A stretch of 42,452 nt of DNA from a virus: IMG/VR virus record IMGVR_UViG_3300042569_000885, positions 1-42,452 of that record; one strand, 5' to 3'. Position numbers and translations under genes: made by a program. The notes under the pieces were generated by a model. The model was not told the DNA's origin, searched no databases, and worked only from the letters and a program-made list of their open reading frames with translations. Below are positions 34,601 to 42,452 of the stretch, piece by piece. How positions within the stretch are numbered: position 1 is the stretch's first letter; every line of letters begins with the position of its first letter.

Positions 34601-37600
34601 CTCTGTCTTTATTATCTCAGCGAATGTACCATCCTTACCTCTTAAACTTGAACCTGTTACAGCCTCAGCTATTTTATCTGCAATCTGATTGTACTTATCG
34701 ATGTCCTCAACCATTGATGGATCAATAACTGAGAACCGCTTGGCAAGGTCACGAAGATTTGCAGCAACCTCTTTACTGTTGGCTCCTCTTTTTATAGTTT
34801 TTTTCTTAGCCTTTGCATCGTTAAGTTTTTTACCGTACTCAGCATCTTTAAATATCTTACCGGCATAGGCAATGAACTTATCTACAGCTGTCTGATTGTT
34901 TAGGTTTACTATCTCTGCTCTCTTGATGATTGCTTCAACAGTCTTGGCATTAATCTTACCTCCCTTCTTGGACATACCTTTTACTGCATCAGCAATGGCC
35001 TTTCTCTTGGCATTCAAATCAGCACCTGCATCCTTGATTGCTTTAGAGATAACCTTGTCGATCTCAGACTTACCTCTAGATGGCTGTTCTCTTTCGTCAC
35101 GTATCTCAATCTCTGGAGCCTTTAACTCTAGACCTGTAGTACTGATACCACTGGTAGGGTATACTTTTTTTCTATCGCTTTCTTTAATGCCCCCCTCTTG
35201 TCCCTCTTTGTTGAACACATCATACCAATTCAATCTATCATTTAGTATGTGAATCTTCACAGGGTTCTTTGATTTGATGGCCTTTGGATATGACTCATGT
35301 AGATCTGAATCTACAGTCTCTACCTCCCCATCTACTTCAAGTATAGCATATACCTGACCTCCTTTAGATCTATCATTGAATCCTTCCTTAAGCATAGGCT
35401 CAGTAAACATTTCAGACAATGCCTGAGTCATGTTTGCCGGAGATATCTTTAACTTACCAGTCTTTGTGATTCCCTTGAAGTATTTGTTCTGAATACCTTC
35501 TGAGAATAGTTGTCCAAAAGAATTAACAGATACATCGTTCTTGTTAATCTGGTTTGACATTAGTCTTATCAACTCCAAGACAAAAGCCTTTCTGTCTTCA
35601 AAGGTGCTGTTGTCTGATGCTAACTTGTCAGCAATCTTAGACTTGATTGATTCAACACTTTCGTTCTTGCCAACATTTAATCTTAACCCTACAGTCTTTA
35701 TTTTCTCTACACCATTGGCATCTTTTACTTTCTTCTCTGCTTTAAATTTTGCAGCATCAACCAATGATGTTTTAAGTTGGGTCTCAGAAATCTTAAAGTT
35801 TTTGTCAAAAACATTTGATGAAAAGAAATCAACAACTGCGTTAGACATGGTTGTACTAGACAGCAGCTTATCATAAGGAGCTGAAGTTAGGGCCATGTAT
35901 ATCTTGCCATCATTTCTTTTTGATATCTCATTCAATGAGTTGGCTAAAGATGATGCACCATTCTTTGTACTTGCCCAGAATAAATTCTGATCGTGAAACT
36001 TAGCAGGGTAGAATATACCACCCTTACCTTCTACGATTGTCTCTCCATTCTTCTGGATTTCACCAGAGAATGCAGCATCAGGCTGGTGTAGTAATATAAT
36101 CTTACCATTGAACGCACTCAAAGGAACGTCATCATTTATAAAACCATCTCTCCTTAACTTATTGAATGCCTCAGAGTTCTTATCATAGACGAACGTAAGC
36201 TTAGAGAACTTATCTGAGAAGTCTGCTTGGAAGAAAGATTCAATGCCTTTAGCTGATTCTTTCTTAGTTTCTACCTTACCAATTGCTGGTTTAACATCTT
36301 GACCTTTAGCAATCAAGTCAGATATGTTGATCATAAACTCAAGGATGTTCTCAGGTGTGGCATCCTTCAAGAATATATCTTCCCCAATTATCTCTCTGGC
36401 AAACTTGTTGATTACCTCCTTGATTTTCTCAAGTAAACTCTTCTCTTCGCTGCTTAAGTTCTTAGGATCAAATCCTTTAGTAGCAAGTAATCCACCAAGT
36501 TCTGATAAGTATTCTTCATAAGATATCTCACCTTTGTATAGGCTTGAGAAGTTATCTAAGTAGTCGGCCACATCGCTGTAACCAGAGTCTCTTAACTGTT
36601 TATTTATGGAGTCCCTAAAGCTTTTAAATTTAACAGGGTCATCACCAAATGCATCCCTAAGAACAAGGTGCCAGGTCTCATGAGCAAGCGTACTAGGACG
36701 AGCTCTTTTCTTATCTACAATTACTGCGACTGGCTTCCCATCTGCAAACACAGCTCTTCCTTTAGCTCTATTAAATGTATCTGCTATCTTCTGGGCCTCC
36801 TTTCTACCAAATACTGGAGTCAACTGCTCGACTATCTGTGTCTTGGCATCTTCAATACCTTCAGCCAATATTACTTTCACATCAGGGAATGATGTACGCA
36901 ATGTCTCAGATGAAACTCTCATGGCCTCATCTATGTCATCTATTAATTCCTCCTGCTGAGGTGTCAACTTGGCTTCAGCAATCCTCTTCTTAAGGTCCTG
37001 AATCTGATTGAACATCTGGTCAGCCTGAGGCTTGTTCTCTTCTGTTATCTCAGCAGGGAAGTTGCTGTACAGCTCAGTAAGCTGTGCCTCTAACGCAGTA
37101 ACATCTTGAGCTACTGCTTGTTGCCCAGCCTTTAGTATCGTGCCCTTTGCCCCTATATTTAAAGCATAATCAATAGCCTTTCTTTTTGAGTCAATCCCTT
37201 TACCTTCTACAATAACATCATCTTCTAATATTAAATTAGCTATTGTTCCTATTGATACACCATTCTCTATAGCGTCATCAATCTGTTGATTTAACTCATC
37301 GTTACCTGTATCTAAACTTTCTTTTTTGGCTATAGCGTCTAGAATTTGTAATGAAAAAGAATCAGGGGATGATGCTCTCAGTGAAGCTCTTACCGTGTTC
37401 AATTCTTTATCATTTAATACTTTTCTAGAAATAGACTTATAGTCGGTCGCTTGTTCAGTAGCAACCTGAGGTTCTTCCGCAGTTACTACTTCTTGGACTT
37501 GACCTTCTTGGGTAGGGACTTCAAGTTCTGCTTGGGGTGCTCCTTCCTCCACTTCTTCGCTAACTCCGGCTGTTGGCTGTACAGGTACTTGACCTGCTGT

Positions 37601-40600
37601 TTGCTTTTGAATGGCATCGATTTGTTTGTTTAGTATTTCTATTTGTGTTTCATCATCGTTGTCTACTACGATCTTAGATCGTAGTAAACTTTTAGCAGTC
37701 ATGTTAGCTATCTCCTTGTTGAACTGTTCTTTACTTAAAACCTTTCCACCTATCTGATATCTTGACACACCTTCTCTCTTAGTACCTAGTATAAGGTCTA
37801 AGTTTACTTGTTCTTCTTTAGGCTTTACCTTCTTGTCCTCAGACAAACTAGCAATCTCTTCATTGATAGCTCTTATCTTAGGGGCATTGACTTCTCTTCT
37901 ATTCTGAGTAGAAGTCAACTCTTGTCTAGCCGCAAGAAGCTCCATCATTCTGGCTTCTACCTTTGATGTATTCCCAGTAAGCCTACTAACAGAACCTACA
38001 GACAATAGGTCTCTGGCCTCTCTTCTTAGGCCAACATTCTGTTGGATCCTCTGATTAACATCAGCATCAATCTTACCAAGCTGCTGCATGTTGTTAGCCC
38101 AATTAGATATTCTATCATCACTAACTCTCTGAGATGCTAGTGTACCAATATCTGTAAGCTCAAGAGCAAGCAAAGCACTTGTTTGGTTTCTAGAATCTAA
38201 ATACATATTTAGACCCATCATAGATGTATTGTTTCCTATACCACCTAATCCTTCGTAAGCAATCTCTTTTAAGTTAACTTCTTGTCCAGCAGTTTTTTGA
38301 GCAGCTAGTTCTCCTGTCATCTCAAAAGCAGGATCTACCAACACACGTTCGGCTGCCAATGCTCCAACTCTTGTTGTAGTAGGAGCAATCTTACTTACCT
38401 TAAATATTTTTCCTGCCAGACCAGCAGATAAGTAATCGACAATGGCAATTGGAATACCTCTCTTTAAACCACGCTCACCACCTTCAGACCAAACTGTTTC
38501 ATCCTCCAAAGCTTTCTCAACTTGAAGTGGATCGGTGATGTCGTAGCCTTTCTCCTTCATTACATCAAGTATTGAGTTGGTGTATTCAAGAGCAAAGAAT
38601 GATGCAGACATACCTGTCCTAACACCATATCCCAAACCAGTACCTGCACCTGCGATTGCACCAGGAACTCCTCCAGTTGATGCACCTATAGCAGTACCAG
38701 TTGCCACACCAGTCGCAGCAAATGATGGTATAATATAACTACCATACGGAAGAATTTGAGTGAATGAGGATGCAGTAAAAGTAGCTATAGCCTCTAATGG
38801 ATCTGACATTAAAGTCTTTAAAAATTCACCATCTCTAGATAGGTTAAGTCTTGTTAGTACACGAGACTGCTTACCACTAAGATTGCTAGATGCTTCAGCT
38901 ATCTTTGCTGCTATATCCTTCTTGTCTGAATTTATGTCAACATCTTTTATACCAAGAGTTGTCAATAATATTTGTTCAGCAGCTCTTCCATTTTCTAACG
39001 CATCTGCTAGTGCTGTCTTAAAACCTGAAAAGTTTTCCTCGTACTCCTCAGTAGCAGCTTTATTCCACTTAGCATCGTAGTATGTCTTTGCAACCTCGAA
39101 CTTATTGGCAGCATCTTTTCCTACAGCTATTAACTCCTTAGTTTTAAGAACTAAATCGTTTATTGTTTTTGCATCCTGACTTGTCTTTGGTACTACTGTA
39201 TAAAGTTTCTCAATGGGTACACCATACAAATTCATGGACATAAGATTGACCTGCTCAAGCTCAGAATTTGCTTCATTGTTTTGCTTAATAGCCTGAGCCT
39301 GAATCTCCTTTTGCTTCTTGTCCAAGACAATATCAAACTCTTCACGTGTCTTCTGAACTGGCCCATCATTTATACCAAGAAACTCAACATCGAACACCTG
39401 CTCTAGTAGTTGGTCCTTCTGAGCTATAGTCTTGTCTAGTCTTCCCTCAAGTTCTTTCTCACTATATAGTGGTCTCCCATCTTTAGCAAAGTATTGAGGG
39501 TACTTTAATTTTTCTTCTGGAGCAATATAGTCTCTATCAAGAACTTTCTCAAGAAACTCAACCTCATCCTGCAATGCAGTATAGTTCTCAAACTTTTTCT
39601 TCTCTGTGTAGTAGTCAAGACCTTTAGACTTGTATAGCCTTTGTCCTTCTATGTCAAATGCATTTACATTCTTCCAGTCACCCTCAGCAAATTTCTGAGC
39701 ATCAGCTTCGTTGTCAAACTCAAAGACTTCACCACGAGATCTGGCCTCTTTAAGAGCTTCATCAAATGGTAGGTCTAACCAATCCTTCTTTTCTGATGAG
39801 TAATCAAAAGGGTTCTTTGGGAATAGCGTAGGGATTACAAAGTGTTTGCCATCCTGTTCAAATGAAGTAAACTTTACAGTGGACTCAGTGCCATCGTCAT
39901 TCTTCATACCAAGTTCACGTAAGCTTTGAGCTCTTATCGCCTTGGTAATGTAGTCCTCATCCTTATAATTATAAGCGGGCTGAGAATTACTAGATATAAA
40001 TTTTCTAAGCTTCTCTGATTCCTCTATCTCTGTAGATTCAAGGAATGGATCTAGGTCAATCTCAATGGATTTTTTACCATCGATAGTGCGTGCTATCACA
40101 GCATCTCCTGCACCAGTTGGCTCAAAGTGAAATCCAAACTTGGAGAAGTTCTTATTTAAAAAGTCTGTTACTTCAGACTCTTCCTTATCTATTAGGTCCT
40201 TATTAATCTGTGTGATAAGAGACCCTAGTTCTGGATTCTGAAGGGCAATAATATTTTGCTGCTTGAACAACTCTTGTTGCTCAGCCTCCTTAAGTTTCTC
40301 TATGTTCTGAGCCTCATTCTTAAGTCTCTGAGTCTCTCGTATATACTTTTTGTTTTCTTCTACCTCAAGAGTTTGAGTCTTAGGTAGCCTAGGTACAGCA
40401 GTAACATCCTGAGAGGCCACTGGTCTATCAAGTGGTGATGGCTCAGGTCGAGGCTGCTTAGTTAGTAGTTTTGGATCTACATCAACAGCAAGACTACTAA
40501 GATCTCTATCCTGAGGTCTTTGAAACTGTGGCTGCCCCTGATTTAATAGACCAGTTCTTGGATCAAATCTCCCAAAGGCCGAAGAACCAAGTACCGAAGA

Positions 40601-40816
40601 CGATACCGTATCTTCTTTTTTTTTAAAAGGAACGACAGGCTGTGAAGACTGAGTATTAAATGTACTGTCTACACTTGAAACCCAATTAGTTAATCTGCCT
40701 GCATAATCCTGATCCTGCATCTTGCTTCTGAATAAATCAAAAGAAACCTTCTGCCGATAAGAAGGATCATTTTTTACTACTGCTCCGTACAGGTCTTGTA
40801 AATATTTCTCGTCCAT
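31637..40816 (-). CDS. Giant polyvalent virion protein with HETWH metalloprotease motif, 3059 aa
   Basis: One of the largest genes of the phage. It starts MDEKYLQDLYGAVVKNDPSY. Residues about 320-380 hold a VIPTLFP...A-x-x-x-G-[ED]-V-F type element seen in large phage injection proteins. A Gly/Ala-rich hydrophobic segment lies near residues 690-735 (ASTGGVPGAIAGAGTGLGYG). HETWH at residues 1379-1383 (LAHETWHLVL) is a zinc-metalloprotease motif. Membrane-like segments occur near 2790-2815 (SIGVASLLGSTAMFIAG). The C-terminus is Gly/Arg/Lys-rich (KGRGKGRGK) and could bind nucleic acid. Most likely an internal virion protein ejected with DNA, carrying enzymatic cargo domains. Functions of the middle domains are not assigned. 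Confidence 0.8.
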   Translation of the reverse strand: MDEKYLQDLYGAVVKNDPSYRQKVSFDLFRSKMQDQDYAGRLTNWVSSVDSTFNTQSSQPVVPFKKKEDTVSSSVLGSSAFGRFDPRTGLLNQGQPQFQRPQDRDLSSLAVDVDPKLLTKQPRPEPSPLDRPVASQDVTAVPRLPKTQTLEVEENKKYIRETQRLKNEAQNIEKLKEAEQQELFKQQNIIALQNPELGSLITQINKDLIDKEESEVTDFLNKNFSKFGFHFEPTGAGDAVIARTIDGKKSIEIDLDPFLESTEIEESEKLRKFISSNSQPAYNYKDEDYITKAIRAQSLRELGMKNDDGTESTVKFTSFEQDGKHFVIPTLFPKNPFDYSSEKKDWLDLPFDEALKEARSRGEVFEFDNEADAQKFAEGDWKNVNAFDIEGQRLYKSKGLDYYTEKKKFENYTALQDEVEFLEKVLDRDYIAPEEKLKYPQYFAKDGRPLYSEKELEGRLDKTIAQKDQLLEQVFDVEFLGINDGPVQKTREEFDIVLDKKQKEIQAQAIKQNNEANSELEQVNLMSMNLYGVPIEKLYTVVPKTSQDAKTINDLVLKTKELIAVGKDAANKFEVAKTYYDAKWNKAATEEYEENFSGFKTALADALENGRAAEQILLTTLGIKDVDINSDKKDIAAKIAEASSNLSGKQSRVLTRLNLSRDGEFLKTLMSDPLEAIATFTASSFTQILPYGSYIIPSFAATGVATGTAIGASTGGVPGAIAGAGTGLGYGVRTGMSASFFALEYTNSILDVMKEKGYDITDPLQVEKALEDETVWSEGGERGLKRGIPIAIVDYLSAGLAGKIFKVSKIAPTTTRVGALAAERVLVDPAFEMTGELAAQKTAGQEVNLKEIAYEGLGGIGNNTSMMGLNMYLDSRNQTSALLALELTDIGTLASQRVSDDRISNWANNMQQLGKIDADVNQRIQQNVGLRREARDLLSVGSVSRLTGNTSKVEARMMELLAARQELTSTQNRREVNAPKIRAINEEIASLSEDKKVKPKEEQVNLDLILGTKREGVSRYQIGGKVLSKEQFNKEIANMTAKSLLRSKIVVDNDDETQIEILNKQIDAIQKQTAGQVPVQPTAGVSEEVEEGAPQAELEVPTQEGQVQEVVTAEEPQVATEQATDYKSISRKVLNDKELNTVRASLRASSPDSFSLQILDAIAKKESLDTGNDELNQQIDDAIENGVSIGTIANLILEDDVIVEGKGIDSKRKAIDYALNIGAKGTILKAGQQAVAQDVTALEAQLTELYSNFPAEITEENKPQADQMFNQIQDLKKRIAEAKLTPQQEELIDDIDEAMRVSSETLRTSFPDVKVILAEGIEDAKTQIVEQLTPVFGRKEAQKIADTFNRAKGRAVFADGKPVAVIVDKKRARPSTLAHETWHLVLRDAFGDDPVKFKSFRDSINKQLRDSGYSDVADYLDNFSSLYKGEISYEEYLSELGGLLATKGFDPKNLSSEEKSLLEKIKEVINKFAREIIGEDIFLKDATPENILEFMINISDLIAKGQDVKPAIGKVETKKESAKGIESFFQADFSDKFSKLTFVYDKNSEAFNKLRRDGFINDDVPLSAFNGKIILLHQPDAAFSGEIQKNGETIVEGKGGIFYPAKFHDQNLFWASTKNGASSLANSLNEISKRNDGKIYMALTSAPYDKLLSSTTMSNAVVDFFSSNVFDKNFKISETQLKTSLVDAAKFKAEKKVKDANGVEKIKTVGLRLNVGKNESVESIKSKIADKLASDNSTFEDRKAFVLELIRLMSNQINKNDVSVNSFGQLFSEGIQNKYFKGITKTGKLKISPANMTQALSEMFTEPMLKEGFNDRSKGGQVYAILEVDGEVETVDSDLHESYPKAIKSKNPVKIHILNDRLNWYDVFNKEGQEGGIKESDRKKVYPTSGISTTGLELKAPEIEIRDEREQPSRGKSEIDKVISKAIKDAGADLNAKRKAIADAVKGMSKKGGKINAKTVEAIIKRAEIVNLNNQTAVDKFIAYAGKIFKDAEYGKKLNDAKAKKKTIKRGANSKEVAANLRDLAKRFSVIDPSMVEDIDKYNQIADKIAEAVTGSSLRGKDGTFAEIIKTEGLTEYINKTIEDQQKQILKDKIARMSDIVGKNLTEEEYFEVLESRNKDAKLKKELKSAKVKEDAIKEVEMYKSIVREILDKNVNPLTGEDVTVSDAKKKVVEKFMSMDLNLLDVNELLDMFDSLQNFIQNGSTAKMESVYSSYVGKVNSEKAKGITAQKIKKYFNETVGEFLLEQFTSLDLLFERMFKGFERGGRIMYLSGVSAIKKGKSTAKAINDAIVDEYFNNFYKLTPNGQAFNTLYNTVERGMLAYMMRNVIGTEQEVQAEFDRRKQLIVDSIKVLENGDKNHRQLAVEYAKAFNNILQDSENSEDVMMRSHPTNIQAVKFWQEQWADKYDQLADLSENIYNQTLGKDVDYTPDRVSSLGDIEDTKPGDKKDEMSSHLMTFHANNNTEYKKRTGVLMTPTMDDTLPTKSYINLSFDSNNANSMYDALVDLNTAGPIRQVSAFFNSPAFDQIVPDLTDRKILRARVNLFIRNIRNKNPYDNDSFAKAIRALQNLAALGTGQILAGPTQIPKQTIPVIVNTIINAGGIDLAAPFNEDKNNFMSRSGYSIAYRSAASQNQIATLNRLSTQAETGPLGKAGDLILSLNNIQLKYFLQKPDAYVARAAWMSYYEKSLKSQGIDPKTIDYATHEVNEQAGDYAQRMVDRQQNVSDMDLAGKFISSKNAANQLINKLLLPFASFRINQSARLGSDWATLTSKVSTKEDKAIAARSLGGFFSELVTFRAVSIGVASLLGSTAMFIAGRRDDEEDRERKRSTIIKGATTSTIVDTFSLLPAFDPIFQSGVAFGLDVVQDFFKVSEKNRIPFYDAKEKDIYEQAGTLGISAGKVEQFIKLSSLAYTGQYTDEYSGKTKYIKSRDANSLKLFVVPFLLSNLGMLPGAPEIGTMTRLLIRDIKKDSSTTPGGYKAEEMTMEDMKKYFPEQYEELYGKGSPYREAQEAKKEADKEKNKEEEELKEAMYGKPASKGRGKGRGKSNRGSSRSERGRR

Positions 40817-40822
40817 TTTATA

Positions 40823-42452
40823 TTAGTTAACTGGTGCTGCTAATTTCTGTGCTTTGGATTGAGTTAACTTTGCAGTTACCCAATCAATAAGTTTCTGTCT
40901 ATCTGCTGGTTCTGTACTATTGATTAGTAAAGGAACTGTTTCTCCAGAAGCTAATACTTCCATAGAATTAGCAAATGGGCCACCAGTATCTGTCACAGTA
41001 AACCCAGCCTTGCCCAATATAGTCTGAAGAGCAGGTGCAGTCTTGGCTGAACTTTGATTAAATAAGTCAGCAGTTATACCTGCATTCAATGCCTCAGTAG
41101 CTTGTGGTATGAAGTCTTCCTCTCCTTGATATGTAGTACCAATTTGTGTAGACCAGTCGCCTATGTCAAAGAATGTTTTGCCAGAAGCAGCCTGCTGTAA
41201 TTTTCTCTTATCGGTCTCTCCTGTCACCTCAGCTCCAATAGCTGCCCATGCATCTGGAGATATTGGTGTACCATTAGCATATCTAAATATAACTGGTACA
41301 GTATTATATGCTGGGTCTACATTTATAAATTGAATTGTTTGATTACCTGCTTGATCTTTAGCAAACTTAATATCATTTACACCATTATCTTTTGCTGCTT
41401 CAGTAGAAAGTAATGCACTTTTTGCTGTGGCCTTGTCCATTACATTGGCAGCAGAGTAAACATCCATCCATAGAGAAACAGCATTTGCTTGAGGTCTTGG
41501 GCCACTTCCACCTCCTGATACCACTTGTCTTTGTTGGAGAGTGTATGGATTCAATTTCTGTTCGTAAGCAATCTTCTGTTTAGTTTCTCCAATCAAATAA
41601 TCTAAAGCAGATTTTTTTTGTTCATCTGTATAAATAGGATTAGCCATTCCAGATACCGGATCTCTCTCTAAAAATATAACATTAGCTCCAGACTTATCAG
41701 TAAAAGAGTAAGTATATTCTTTCCCATTTTCATGAGTACCAATGTCATTTGTAAGAACTGAACTTAGATTGTATGGATTTTCTAAGTATGATTTTGCCTT
41801 GGTCTCAAGATATTTTTCTGCTCCAGGTCGTGCTAAAGCATCAGCGGTGGTGGTAATAATACCATTTAAAGCATCCTCTTTTTTTGTTGCTACAATGTAT
41901 TGATTCATCCCACCTGAAATTTCATCTGTAGCCTTGGTTGAGTCAAAGTAATCGTATTGAGCTTTGATCCTGTTCCTTAAATAGTTTACAGTTTCTACCT
42001 GATCAGTAAGTCTTAGTACCCCTTGGTTGTTAGGGTCTGGTTCCATGATGCCAATACTAACACTAAAGTCTGTTGGGTTAATAAGTGGCTTTGACTTTGT
42101 GAAGTTAGCAAATCCTTCAGCTGTTTCCATAAGGAAAACTTCTAGGTCTTGGGATCTAGTTGCTGGGTCCGCACTCTTCAATCTATCCATCTTTAACTTA
42201 AACTCTTCTTGGTATTCTTTAGATAGATTAAACAACTGAGAAGTTCCATCGTTTAGATTCTGTCTCATTATAGTATAATCTTTCACACTAAGACCACCTG
42301 ACTTAAGTAGTCTATCCTGAAGTAGTCTTGCTTGCTGTGCATCACTAGCGTATGCCAACGTCCATGCATTTGCACCTATGTGCTCTCCTGTCGGAGCGTT
42401 AGCTAACTGCTCTCCATATTCTCTTGATGCTTTGTCAATGGCTGCCTTCTTC
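40823..42452 (-). CDS. Internal virion-type protein, N-terminus outside window
   Basis: The frame is open to the window edge: before residue MAYASDAQ (a TTG at 42358) it continues upstream through KKAAIDKASREYGEQLANAP, so the true start lies beyond 42452. The visible part is about 542 residues, mostly helical and Ala/Gln/Lys-rich (AKSYLENPYNLSSVLTNDIG, YTLQQRQVVSGGGSG), and ends QKLAAPVN. It is followed after 6 bases by the giant virion gene. The size, composition and place fit an internal or injection protein of a podovirus-like particle. No motif recognised. Confidence 0.75.
   Translation of the reverse strand, partial: KKAAIDKASREYGEQLANAPTGEHIGANAWTLAYASDAQQARLLQDRLLKSGGLSVKDYTIMRQNLNDGTSQLFNLSKEYQEEFKLKMDRLKSADPATRSQDLEVFLMETAEGFANFTKSKPLINPTDFSVSIGIMEPDPNNQGVLRLTDQVETVNYLRNRIKAQYDYFDSTKATDEISGGMNQYIVATKKEDALNGIITTTADALARPGAEKYLETKAKSYLENPYNLSSVLTNDIGTHENGKEYTYSFTDKSGANVIFLERDPVSGMANPIYTDEQKKSALDYLIGETKQKIAYEQKLNPYTLQQRQVVSGGGSGPRPQANAVSLWMDVYSAANVMDKATAKSALLSTEAAKDNGVNDIKFAKDQAGNQTIQFINVDPAYNTVPVIFRYANGTPISPDAWAAIGAEVTGETDKRKLQQAASGKTFFDIGDWSTQIGTTYQGEEDFIPQATEALNAGITADLFNQSSAKTAPALQTILGKAGFTVTDTGGPFANSMEVLASGETVPLLINSTEPADRQKLIDWVTAKLTQSKAQKLAAPVN

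Noticed and set aside
36668-36993. Plus-strand frames opposite the HETWH region of the giant virion gene
   Set aside because: Antisense shadows; Leu/Ser/Cys-rich and without motifs.

Overview
The window is a stretch of a tailed double-stranded DNA phage genome (Caudoviricetes), most likely infecting a Bacteroidota (flavobacterial-type) host. Seen in the sequence: dense, mostly overlapping genes in long one-direction blocks, phage structural, lysis and replication genes, and almost no Shine-Dalgarno sites. Starts are preceded by A/T-rich leaders instead, and several intergenic gaps carry the TTG ... TAnnTTTG promoter pattern known from Bacteroidota. The VirE/BT4734-like primase and the aquatic-phage virion families also fit that host group. 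No integrase, terminase, portal or major capsid gene is visible, so the head genes lie outside the window and the lifestyle cannot be judged.

Layout. (1) 1-9787, minus strand: end of the structural/lysis block. It holds a partial gene that may be GroES-like, small tail genes, a 1871-residue tail-fibre-like protein, a holin, and a run of small, very basic proteins. (2) 9859-12670: overlapping face-to-face promoters, then plus-strand genes for a winged-helix protein, a metallophosphoesterase and a membrane protein that may be a spanin. A minus-strand GroES-like gene and two small genes are interleaved. (3) 12662-15939, minus strand: an amidase endolysin, a DUF1599/Nmad1-like protein, small proteins, and a full-length diverged GroEL. 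groEL has its own promoter directly after a terminator and is clearly more GC-rich than its surroundings. (4) 15995-17250: gene-poor, with an AT-rich repeat element, palindromes, low-complexity direct repeats and a structured leader. (5) 17251-25150, plus strand: about 25 small early genes, then DnaA-domain-IV-like, DUF1071 (Sak/Rad52-like) annealase, C5 DNA methyltransferase and PD-(D/E)XK exonuclease genes, closed by a strong terminator. (6) 25192-31640, plus strand: a second copy of the AT-rich element, primase-helicase, SF2 helicase, a tRNA-like element without room for an anticodon, and small genes that include a PP-loop (PAPS-reductase-like) enzyme, a VRR-NUC nuclease and a second DnaA-like protein. 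(7) 31637-42452, minus strand: a 3059-residue virion protein with an HETWH metalloprotease motif, and the 3'-terminal part of a further internal virion protein.

How it fits together. The plus-strand blocks form the early programme: small host-takeover genes, a two-component recombination system (exonuclease plus annealase), a replisome (primase-helicase, second helicase, DnaA-like DNA binders) and DNA modification. The minus-strand blocks form the late programme: injection proteins, tail fibres, chaperonin for virion folding, and holin/amidase/spanin lysis. The most unusual items are a 234-codon second reading frame fully embedded in the methyltransferase gene, the anticodon-less tRNA-like element at 29144-29213, and the duplicated TA-rich element with GACAT repeats at 15995 and 25192. 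Eight genes of 33-59 residues, too short for a usual ORF cutoff, were recovered by reading overlaps by hand, along with a 48-residue one.
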